Made by a program: the position numbers and the translations under genes
Shown: one piece after another, positions 45,592-52,987 of the stretch
Position numbering within the stretch: position 1 is the first letter of the stretch
Layout: every line of letters begins with the position of its first letter
The notes under the pieces: model-generated
Seen by the model: the letters and a program-made list of their open reading frames with translations, nothing else
What the model was told of the DNA's origin: nothing
Databases searched by the model: none
Origin: Streptomyces clavuligerus
GTDB taxonomy: Bacteria; Actinomycetota; Actinomycetes; Streptomycetales; Streptomycetaceae
DNA: 64,000 bases
Direction of reading: 5' to 3'
Assembly (NCBI RefSeq): GCF_005519465.1
Contig: NZ_CP027858.1
Location: forward strand, 1,488,001-1,552,000

Positions 45592-48500
45592 GTGAGGCGA
45601 AGCAAGAACAGCTCCGCGGAGCAACAGGCGCGGGGCAACTTCACCCCGCCCCAGCGCGCGGTCGCTGAGCCCGTCGACGTGCCCGCGGCCGATCCTCCCG
45701 CCGCCTCCGGCGGCCTCGCCGCCCGGCTCGCCCCGCGCAACTGGCGGGTGCCCACCCGGCTGAACGCGATCCTCCTCCTCCCCGTCCTGGTCGGACTGGT
45801 GATGGGCGGGCTCCAGGTGAAGTCGTCCATCGACACCTGGGGCGAGGCCCAGGACGCCGAGCGGACCGCGCGCGTGGTGCGCGCCGCCGCCCAGTACGGC
45901 GCCGCCCTCCTCAACGAGCGCGACCTCACCGCGCGACCGCTCCTCACCGCCACCACACCCGAGGAACGCCGCTCGGACGAGGTGAAGCGGGCCTACGCGG
46001 CGACGGACGCCGCGAAAGCCGCGTTCGACAGGACCGTCAAGGACATGCCGTCCGGACAGGGGCTCGAGCGGCGGCTGACGCTTTTCCGCAGTGAGGAGCC
46101 GCGGCTCAAGGAGCTGCGCGAGGCCGCCTACACCACCAGCCTCGACCCGGTCCGCACCGAAGAGGGCTATGTCCAGGTGCAGCACTCCCTCATGGAGTTC
46201 GGGAACGAGCTGGGGCTCGGCACCGGAAATGTGACGAGTTACGGGCGCATGGTCTACGCCATTCAGCTCGCCAAGGCCGCCGAATCCCTTCAGCGTTCCA
46301 TTGGTATGCACCTGCTGGTGCGTCCGAGTGACAAGCCGGACGTCTTCCAGAAGCAGACCATCGCCTTCAATTCCTACAACTACCTGGAACAGATCGCGAT
46401 CGCCGAGTTCGCCTCCGGCGGCACCCAGGCGGATGTGGACCGGCTCCAGTCGGTCATGAACGTGCGGGCCGCCGAGGACGAGAAGAAGCTCCAGGAGACC
46501 GGGGCGAACCCGCCCAAGGAGAACGAGTCCGTCTTCACCGGCATGGCCCGCCGCATCGGCACCGGCACCGCGCCGAAGGACCTGGCCAAGCAGGACATCA
46601 CCCCCGAGACCTGGATGGCGGTGGCCACCAACAGGTTCGAGGGGTACCGGCAGGTCGAGCAGGAGCTGATGGACGGGGCCGTGCGGGAGGCGTCCGCCAT
46701 CGCGTCCGACGCCCGCCGGGACGCCTTCGTCAACGGCGCGATCACCGTGGTCGCCCTGCTGGTGGCCTTTGTTCTGGGCGGGGCCGCGGCCCGTCAGATG
46801 AGCCGCTCGATGCAGCGGCTGCGCACCGCCGCCTTCGGTGTCGCCGAGCAGCGGCTGCCGATGCTGGTCGACCAGCTCTCCCGGACCGAGCCCGGCCGGG
46901 TCGACACCCGGGTGGAACCGATCCCGATCGACAGCCGGGACGAGATCGGCGAGGTCGCCCGCGCCTTCGACCAGGTCCACCGGGAGGCCGTCCGGCTCGC
47001 CGCCGAGCAGGCGATGCTGCGGGGCAACGTCAACGCGATCTTCACCAATCTCTCCCGGCGCAACCAGTCGCTGATCGAGGGCCAGCTCACGCTGATCACC
47101 GAGCTGGAGAACAGCGAGGCCGACCCGGACCAGCTCGCCTCCCTCTTCCGGCTGGACCACCTCGCCACCCGGATGCGCCGCAACGGCGAGAACCTGCTCA
47201 TCCTCGCGGGTGAGGACCCCGGCAGCCGCTGGGACCAGCCCATCCCGCTGGTGGACGTGCTCCGCGCGGCCTCCTCCGAGGTGGAGTCGTACGAGCGGAT
47301 CGAGCTGTCCGGCGTCCCCGAGACCGATATCCACGGCCGCGCGGTCACCGACCTCGTCCATCTGCTGGCGGAGCTGCTGGAGAACGCCACCACGTTCTCC
47401 TCGCCGCAGACCAAGGTGCGGGTGACGGCCACCCGGCTGCCCGACGGCCGGGTGATGGTCGAGATCCATGACAAGGGCATCGGTCTGACCCCCGAGGACT
47501 TCGCCGACATCAACCACAAGCTGGCCAACCCGCCGGTGGTGGACGCGGCCGTCTCCCAGCGCATGGGGCTCTTCGTGGTCGGCCGGCTGGCCGACCGGCA
47601 CGGGATCCGGGTCCAGCTCCGCCCCTCGGGCGAGCAGGCGGGCACGACCTCGCTGGTCATGCTCCCCGAGCCGATCACCCGCGGGGGCGGCGGCGAGGGG
47701 CAGGCCGACGGCGGCCTCAGCGACTTCACCGTGTCGCAGATCATCCCGGAGCAGGAGTCCTTCAGCGCGGGTCCGGTACGGACCGCCGCCGAACTGGGCT
47801 TCGACGACTCCCGCTACGAGGCCCATCAGGGATCACCCCGGCCCGGCGCCGTCAACCGCTCGTTGAAGCGCGGTGAGCGACGTGCGGCACTGGAGGCGCA
47901 GACGCACCACGGCGCGCGCCCCGGGCCCGCCCCGCAGGGCCCCGCGGGCCAGGGCGGGCAGGGCGGCCCCGGCGGGCAGGACACCCAGGGCTTCCCGAGC
48001 GTCGGGAGCGGCCAGGGTGTCCCGAGTGGTCAGAGTGTCCAGAGCGGCCCGGGTGCCCCGGGATACGGGCAGCCCGGTCAGGGCGCCCCGTTCGGCGAGC
48101 AGTTCCCCGCCGGGCAGGGCTTCCCCGGCCCGAGTGGGCAGCAGCCGTACCCCGGCCCTCAGGGCGGGTACGCGCAGGGCCCGGCGCACCCCGGTGCCGA
48201 CGCGTACACCGCGCACACGGCGGCCGACGGGTACACGGGGTATCCGACGGGTCCCGAGGGCCGGGCGCCGTTCGGTCCTGCCGGTGCCGGTGTCCTGCCC
48301 GCGGGCCCGTCCGCCGCTGTGGGGCTGCCCGGTACGGACGGCTATACGGAGGATTCGTTCCAGGCCGTGCAGCCGGGCGGATCGCCCTATGGGGATGCCT
48401 ATGTCCACCAGCCCCACCAGGGGGACTGGACGGAGCAGACCTCCTATCCCAGTGCGTTTGAGCCGATTTTCCAGCCAGAACCGGAGGCCGCTCCTACCCA

Positions 48501-49011
48501 CCTGGACGGTCCCGGGAACGGTCCCGAGCGCGTAGGCTTCGACCGTCCGGGTCAGTCCCCGGGCAGCGGTCACGAGCTGACCGGGGCCGGTCTGCCGCGC
48601 CGTGGCTCCCCCAAGGCGCCGCAGCAGCCCCGGGAGCAGTGGCGGCAGCCCGTGGAGGAAGCCCCGCGGAGCGATCGGTCCGAGGCGCTGGGCGACACGC
48701 GGAGCTCCGCCGAGTCCTCGGCCGAGCGCGCTGCCAACGACGAGCGCTGGCAGCGGGCGGAGAAGCTCCGTGAGCCGAAGGCAGGCGGGGTGACCTCGTC
48801 CGGGCTGCCGCGGCGGGTGCCCAAGGCCAACCTCATCGAGGGCGCCGCGGAGCAGACCGCGCAGCGGGGCCCTCAGGTCTCCCGCGCTCCGGAGGACGTA
48901 CGCGGCAGACTGAGCAATCTCCGCCGCGGCGTCCAGCGGGGACGCAGTGCGGGAGTGGACACGAACGGACCGGGTTTCGACCCGGGTAGCACCTACAACC
49001 AGGAGCGTTAG
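45592..49011 (+). CDS. cvnA2: Conservon sensor kinase-like protein CvnA (second conservon)
   Basis: 1,139 residues. Same layout as the first: polar start VRRSKNSSAEQQARGNF; TM1 about 54-73 (LNAILLLPVLVGLVMGG); helical extracytoplasmic domain to about 375; TM2 AFVNGAITVVALLVAFVLGG (about 378); HAMP; H-box RLDHLATRMRRNGENLL (about 522); N-box ELLENATTF (about 595); GIGLTPEDF; SQRMGLFVVGRL. The tail is Gly/Gln/Pro-rich without the 67-residue repeat. It ends with SGLPRRVPKANL and RGRLSNLRRG. GTG at 45592 has GAGAGG upstream. The sensor region is clearly diverged from cvnA1, so it probably senses another signal. Confidence 0.92.
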   Translation: MRRSKNSSAEQQARGNFTPPQRAVAEPVDVPAADPPAASGGLAARLAPRNWRVPTRLNAILLLPVLVGLVMGGLQVKSSIDTWGEAQDAERTARVVRAAAQYGAALLNERDLTARPLLTATTPEERRSDEVKRAYAATDAAKAAFDRTVKDMPSGQGLERRLTLFRSEEPRLKELREAAYTTSLDPVRTEEGYVQVQHSLMEFGNELGLGTGNVTSYGRMVYAIQLAKAAESLQRSIGMHLLVRPSDKPDVFQKQTIAFNSYNYLEQIAIAEFASGGTQADVDRLQSVMNVRAAEDEKKLQETGANPPKENESVFTGMARRIGTGTAPKDLAKQDITPETWMAVATNRFEGYRQVEQELMDGAVREASAIASDARRDAFVNGAITVVALLVAFVLGGAAARQMSRSMQRLRTAAFGVAEQRLPMLVDQLSRTEPGRVDTRVEPIPIDSRDEIGEVARAFDQVHREAVRLAAEQAMLRGNVNAIFTNLSRRNQSLIEGQLTLITELENSEADPDQLASLFRLDHLATRMRRNGENLLILAGEDPGSRWDQPIPLVDVLRAASSEVESYERIELSGVPETDIHGRAVTDLVHLLAELLENATTFSSPQTKVRVTATRLPDGRVMVEIHDKGIGLTPEDFADINHKLANPPVVDAAVSQRMGLFVVGRLADRHGIRVQLRPSGEQAGTTSLVMLPEPITRGGGGEGQADGGLSDFTVSQIIPEQESFSAGPVRTAAELGFDDSRYEAHQGSPRPGAVNRSLKRGERRAALEAQTHHGARPGPAPQGPAGQGGQGGPGGQDTQGFPSVGSGQGVPSGQSVQSGPGAPGYGQPGQGAPFGEQFPAGQGFPGPSGQQPYPGPQGGYAQGPAHPGADAYTAHTAADGYTGYPTGPEGRAPFGPAGAGVLPAGPSAAVGLPGTDGYTEDSFQAVQPGGSPYGDAYVHQPHQGDWTEQTSYPSAFEPIFQPEPEAAPTHLDGPGNGPERVGFDRPGQSPGSGHELTGAGLPRRGSPKAPQQPREQWRQPVEEAPRSDRSEALGDTRSSAESSAERAANDERWQRAEKLREPKAGGVTSSGLPRRVPKANLIEGAAEQTAQRGPQVSRAPEDVRGRLSNLRRGVQRGRSAGVDTNGPGFDPGSTYNQER

Positions 49012-49012
49012 T

Positions 49013-49435
49013 GTGAGCCCGATGAGCCAGGCAGCGCAGAATCTGAACTGGTTGATCACCAACTTCGTGGACAACACCCCCGGGGTGTCCCACACGGTGG
49101 TGGTCTCCGCCGACGGACTCCTGCTGGCGATGTCCGAAGGATTCCCGCGCGACCGTGCCGACCAGCTCGCGGCCGTCGCCTCCGGACTGACCTCGCTGAC
49201 CGCGGGGGCCTCCCGCATCTTCGAGGGCGGGGCCGTCAACCAGACGGTCGTGGAGATGGAGCGCGGCTTCCTCTTCATCATGTCCATCTCGGACGGGTCC
49301 TCACTGGCCGTCCTCGCCCACCCGGAGGCCGACATCGGCCTGGTCGGCTATGAGATGGCCCTCCTGGTGGACCGTGCCGGAAATGTCCTGACTCCCGACC
49401 TCCGCGCGGAACTTCAGGGGAGTCTTCTCAACTAA
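49013..49435 (+). CDS. cvnB2: Roadblock/LC7-domain protein CvnB
   Basis: 140 residues, same length as cvnB1 and very similar. GTG at 49013 (MSPMSQ) has AGGAG 7 nt upstream, one base past the cvnA2 stop. Differs from cvnB1 only in the second half, for example GGAVNQTVVE for GGPVSQTVVE and HPEADIG for HPECDIG. Confidence 0.95.
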   Translation: MSPMSQAAQNLNWLITNFVDNTPGVSHTVVVSADGLLLAMSEGFPRDRADQLAAVASGLTSLTAGASRIFEGGAVNQTVVEMERGFLFIMSISDGSSLAVLAHPEADIGLVGYEMALLVDRAGNVLTPDLRAELQGSLLN

Positions 49436-49455
49436 CCGGCAGACAGTGCGTTTCA

Positions 49456-49483
49456 CGCCACCGCACCATAGGGTGCGGTGGCG
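49456..49483 (+). terminator. Intercistronic hairpin between cvnB2 and cvnC2
   Basis: Perfect 12-bp arms CGCCACCGCACC and GGTGCGGTGGCG with loop ATAG, 20 bp past the cvnB2 stop. There is no T run. Inside an operon it could attenuate, mark RNA processing or protect the upstream RNA. The first conservon lacks it. Confidence 0.6.
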
Positions 49484-49531
49484 CGGCTCCACAGGTACGG
49501 GAACCGGCTACTCGCGATCGGAGGAGGAAAC

Positions 49532-50176
49532 GTGGCAACACCCCCGGGCGGACGCCCCTACGACGGCGATGCTCACCGGACGGCCGAGGAGCGATCCCGC
49601 CACCGCTACGGATTCACTCCGGCACCGGAGGGACAGGGCATGGGACCGGGCCACGGCCAGGGTCAGGGGCAGTTCCCGGGCCACGGCCAGGGGCAGCCCC
49701 AGGGCGGCGGCCTTCCCCCGTACCCCGGGCAGCCGCACCAGCCGTATGCCTCACCGTATGAGCAACGGCCCTATGAACGGCCCTACCAGCAGCGGCAGCA
49801 GCGGGCAGCCCCGGAGCCGCCGCCGCAGAACACACACAATCCGCTGGTGCGTCCGTACGCCATGACCGGCGGCCGGACCCGGCCCCGCTACCAGCTCGCC
49901 ATCGAGGCGCTGGTCAGCACCACGGCCGATCCGTCGAGCCTGCACGGGCAACTGCCCGAGCACCAGCGGATCTGCCGGCTGTGCATCGAAATCAAGTCGG
50001 TCGCCGAGATCTCGGCGCTGCTCCATATCCCCCTCGGCGTGGCCCGAATCCTCGTCGCCGACCTGGCGGAGGCGGGCCTCGTCGCCATCCACCAGCCGGG
50101 CGGCGACGAGGCCGCCGGTGGTCAGCCAGATGTGACACTGCTCGAAAGGGTGCTCAGTGGACTTCGCAAGCTCTAG
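49532..50176 (+). CDS. cvnC2: DUF742 protein CvnC with extended N-terminus
   Basis: 214 residues. The DUF742 core (LVRPYAMTGGRTRPRYQLAI onward) matches cvnC1, but it is preceded by about 107 residues rich in Gly, Gln, Pro, Tyr with short repeats (GHGQGQG). GTG at 49532 follows GGAGGAAA. Overlaps cvnD2 by 20 bp. The longer tail makes this the least similar pair after cvnA. Confidence 0.93.
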   Translation: MATPPGGRPYDGDAHRTAEERSRHRYGFTPAPEGQGMGPGHGQGQGQFPGHGQGQPQGGGLPPYPGQPHQPYASPYEQRPYERPYQQRQQRAAPEPPPQNTHNPLVRPYAMTGGRTRPRYQLAIEALVSTTADPSSLHGQLPEHQRICRLCIEIKSVAEISALLHIPLGVARILVADLAEAGLVAIHQPGGDEAAGGQPDVTLLERVLSGLRKL

Positions 50177-50738
50177 CGGCGGTGCTGCCCGCTCAACCAC
50201 CAGCGCGAAAATCGTGGTGGCGGGCGGCTTCGGCGTGGGCAAGACCACGTTCGTCGGCGCCGTCTCGGAGATCAACCCGCTGCGCACCGAGGCCGTCATG
50301 ACATCGGCCTCCGCCGGCATCGACGACCTCACCCACACCGGAGACAAGACCACCACCACCGTGGCCATGGACTTCGGACGCATCACCCTCGACCAGGACC
50401 TCATCCTCTACCTCTTCGGCACCCCCGGACAGGACCGCTTCTGGTTCATGTGGGACGACCTCGTCCGCGGCGCCATCGGCGCCGTCGTCCTCGTCGACAC
50501 CCGCCGCCTCGCCGACTGCTTCCCCGCCGTCGACTACTTCGAAAACAGCGGCCTCCCCTTCGTCATCGCCCTCAACGGCTTCGACGGACACCAGCCCTAC
50601 AGCCCCGAAGAAGTCCGCGAAGCCCTCCAGATCGGCCCCGACACCCCCATCATCACCACCGACGCACGCCACCGCGCCGACGCCAAAAGCGCCCTCATCA
50701 CCCTCGTCGAACACGCCCTCATGGCCCGGCTGCGCTAG
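50157..50738 (+). CDS. cvnD2: Rap-like small GTPase CvnD
   Basis: 193 residues. Same as cvnD1 apart from the first residues (MDFASSSGGAARSTTSAK) and the last residue (Arg for Lys). P-loop GGFGVGKTTF and G3 TPGQDRFWF are present. GTG at 50157 overlaps cvnC2. The 533-bp identical block makes the two GTPases interchangeable, so specificity must come from A and C or from the termini. Confidence 0.95.
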   Translation: MDFASSSGGAARSTTSAKIVVAGGFGVGKTTFVGAVSEINPLRTEAVMTSASAGIDDLTHTGDKTTTTVAMDFGRITLDQDLILYLFGTPGQDRFWFMWDDLVRGAIGAVVLVDTRRLADCFPAVDYFENSGLPFVIALNGFDGHQPYSPEEVREALQIGPDTPIITTDARHRADAKSALITLVEHALMARLR

Positions 50739-50782
50739 CCGAATCGGTACATCGGCACAGACCGGCGAGAACACACCGGCGA

Positions 50783-50819
50783 GAAGGCCCCCCGAGCCGT
50801 ACGGGCGCGGGGGGCCTTC
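50783..50819. terminator. Terminator after the second conservon
   Basis: 12-bp perfect arms GAAGGCCCCCCG and CGGGGGGCCTTC with a 13-nt loop, 44 bp past cvnD2. Confidence 0.85.
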
Positions 50820-50881
50820 CGTGTGCGGCGGCTCGTACGGGCGGTGGCCGGATCGGGCCGTCGGCCGCGGTGGTCCCAGGA

Positions 50882-50926
50882 CGCCGAAGGGCCCGTGGCA
50901 CGGTGGGTGCCACGGGCCCTTCGGCG
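50882..50926. terminator. Terminator after accE
   Basis: Perfect 20-bp stem (arms start CGCCGAAGGGCCCGTGGCAC) with a 5-nt loop, 20 bp past the accE stop. Together with 50783-50819 it insulates the convergent conservon and acc operons. Confidence 0.9.
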
Positions 50927-50946
50927 CACGCTCGGTGCGCGGCGGG

Positions 50947-51153
50947 TCAGCCCTGCCAGCTGTGGGAGGGCTGGAAGCCGCGCTGCCGCTCCAGCCGGCG
51001 CCAGCCGGCGGCGGAGGGGGTGACCTGGTCCGGCTCGCCGGGCTTGGCCGCGGCGCGGGCCAGCAGGACCGCGGTGATCGCCGCCAGTTCCTCGGGCTCG
51101 CACGCGCCCTTCTCCACACGCAGCAGGGAGGACTCGGTGGTGGGTGTGCTCAT
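50947..51153 (-). CDS. accE: Acyl-CoA carboxylase epsilon subunit
   Basis: 68 residues: MSTPTTESSLLRVEKGACEP, EELAAITAVLLARAA and SAAGWRRLERQRGFQPSHSWQ. The helix EELAAITAVLLAR and the W-R-R-L-E-R end are the epsilon signature. Epsilon activates the alpha-beta acyl-CoA carboxylase complexes of actinobacteria. ATG at 51153 follows GGAG; 96 bp after accB. Confidence 0.92.
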   Translation of the reverse strand: MSTPTTESSLLRVEKGACEPEELAAITAVLLARAAAKPGEPDQVTPSAAGWRRLERQRGFQPSHSWQG

Positions 51154-51249
51154 CGGTCGGGCTCCGTTCTCCACAGGGCTACTGGGCTACTGCGGCACTG
51201 CTGCTCACTACGGGTGCTGAAGCGGTCCGCCGCCGGACCCGGTGCGGTC

Positions 51250-52833
51250 CTACTGCGGCGGGTTGCCGTGCTTGCGGGACGGCAGGTCGGCGTGTTTGGT
51301 GCGGAGCATGGCGAGCGCGGCGATCAGCACCTCGCGGGTCTCCGAGGGGTCGATGACGTCGTCCACGAGCCCCCGCTCCGCGGCGTAGTACGGGTGCATC
51401 AGCTCGGACTTGTACTCCTTGACCATGCGGGTCCGCATGACCTCGGGGTCCTCCGCCTCGGCGATCTGCCGACGGAAGATCACATTGGCGGCACCCTCGG
51501 CGCCCATGACCGCGATCTCGTTGGTCGGCCAGGCGTAGGTCAGGTCGGCGCCGATGGACTGGGAGTCCATCACGATGTACGCGCCGCCGTACGCCTTGCG
51601 CAGGATCAGCGAGATCCGCGGCACCGTCGCGTTGCAGTACGCGTAGAGCAGCTTCGCGCCGTGCCGGATGATCCCACCGTGCTCCTGGTCGACACCCGGA
51701 AGGAAGCCGGGGACATCCAGAAACGTGATGATCGGAATATTGAAAGCGTCGCACATCTGGACAAAGCGCGCACCCTTTTCCGAAGCCTCGATATCGAGGA
51801 CCCCGGCGAGGGTCTGCGGCTGGTTGGCCACGATGCCGACCACCCGGCCGTCCAGCCGGGCCAGGGCGCAGATGATGTTCCGCGCCCAGCGCTCGTGGAC
51901 CTCCAGATAGTCGCCCTCGTCCACCAGCTCCTCGATCACCTGGTGCATGTCGTACGGCCGGTTGCCGTCGGCGGGCACCAGGTCGAGCAGGACGTCGGAG
52001 CGGCGGTCCGCCGGGTCGTCGGTGGCGACGGTGGGCGGATTCTCACGGTTGTTCTGCGGCAGCATCGACAGGAGGTAGCGCACCTCCGCGATGCAGGTCT
52101 CCTCGTCGTCGTAGGCGAAGTGCGCCACGCCGGAGGTCTCGGCGTGCACATCCGCACCGCCGAGGCCGTTCTGGGTGATCTCCTCGCCGGTCACGGCCTT
52201 GACCACGTCCGGGCCCGTGATGAACATCTGCGAGGTCTCGCGGACCATGAAGACGAAGTCGGTGAGGGCGGGGCTGTAGGCCGCGCCGCCCGCGCACGGG
52301 CCGAGCATCACCGAGATCTGCGGGATCACCCCGGAGGCACGGGTGTTGCGCTGGAAGATCCCGCCGTATCCGGCGAGCGCCGAGACGCCCTCCTGGATAC
52401 GGGCGCCCGCGCCGTCGTTCAGCGAGACCAGGGGGGCGCCGGCCGCGATGGCCATGTCCATGATCTTGTGGATCTTGGTGGCGTGGGCCTCGCCCAGCGC
52501 GCCGCCGAAGATCCGGAAGTCATGGGCGTACACGAAGACCGTCCGGCCCTCGACCGTCCCCCAGCCGGTGATCACACCGTCCGTGTAGGGCTTTCTGGCC
52601 TCCAGGCCGAACCCCGTGGCCCGGTGCCGCCGCAACTGCTCCACCTCGCGGAAGGAGCCCGCGTCCACCAGCAGGTCGATCCGCTCGCGCGCGGTCAGCT
52701 TCCCCTTGGCGTGCTGCGCCTCGGTCGCTCGGTCGCTCGGGCCGCGTACCGCCCGCTCACGCAGCTCACGCAGCTCCGCCACACGGCCGCGCGCGTCCGT
52801 CGGCTCGCTGGGGGTCTCGTCCACAACGGTCAT
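51250..52833 (-). CDS. accB: Acetyl/propionyl-CoA carboxylase beta subunit
   Basis: 527 residues. Carboxyltransferase that moves CO2 from biotin to acetyl- or propionyl-CoA, giving malonyl-/methylmalonyl-CoA for fatty acids and polyketides. Seen: GKLTARERIDLLVDAGSF, SLNDGAGARIQEGVSALAGYGGIF (oxyanion hole 1), GPCAGGAAYSPALTDFVF, FLDVPGFLPGVDQEHGGIIRHGAKLLYA, RKAYGGAYIVMDSQSIGADL. Pairing with accE and gene order suggest AccB rather than PccB. ATG at 52833; an inverted repeat (52836-52854) lies directly upstream. Confidence 0.95.
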   Translation of the reverse strand: MTVVDETPSEPTDARGRVAELRELRERAVRGPSDRATEAQHAKGKLTARERIDLLVDAGSFREVEQLRRHRATGFGLEARKPYTDGVITGWGTVEGRTVFVYAHDFRIFGGALGEAHATKIHKIMDMAIAAGAPLVSLNDGAGARIQEGVSALAGYGGIFQRNTRASGVIPQISVMLGPCAGGAAYSPALTDFVFMVRETSQMFITGPDVVKAVTGEEITQNGLGGADVHAETSGVAHFAYDDEETCIAEVRYLLSMLPQNNRENPPTVATDDPADRRSDVLLDLVPADGNRPYDMHQVIEELVDEGDYLEVHERWARNIICALARLDGRVVGIVANQPQTLAGVLDIEASEKGARFVQMCDAFNIPIITFLDVPGFLPGVDQEHGGIIRHGAKLLYAYCNATVPRISLILRKAYGGAYIVMDSQSIGADLTYAWPTNEIAVMGAEGAANVIFRRQIAEAEDPEVMRTRMVKEYKSELMHPYYAAERGLVDDVIDPSETREVLIAALAMLRTKHADLPSRKHGNPPQ

Positions 52834-52835
52834 GT

Positions 52836-52854
52836 AACGACCCTACGGATCGTT
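52836..52854. promoter_or_regulatory. Inverted repeat directly upstream of accB
   Basis: AACGAcCC and GGaTCGTT arms around three bases, one mismatch. It lies 3-21 bp before the accB ATG, where a bound protein or hairpin would affect transcription start or ribosome access. Confidence 0.35.
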
Positions 52855-52987
52855 CCAAGAAAATCGTCCCGTCGACACCGTACAGTCTCCCGGCCGATCT
52901 CCTGTCGGCCCTTGACAGAACTGAACCACGGAGAGGCCCACCCACCAGCCGGGAGCGGGTGTTGTTTATGGAAACCTCACAACCCGC

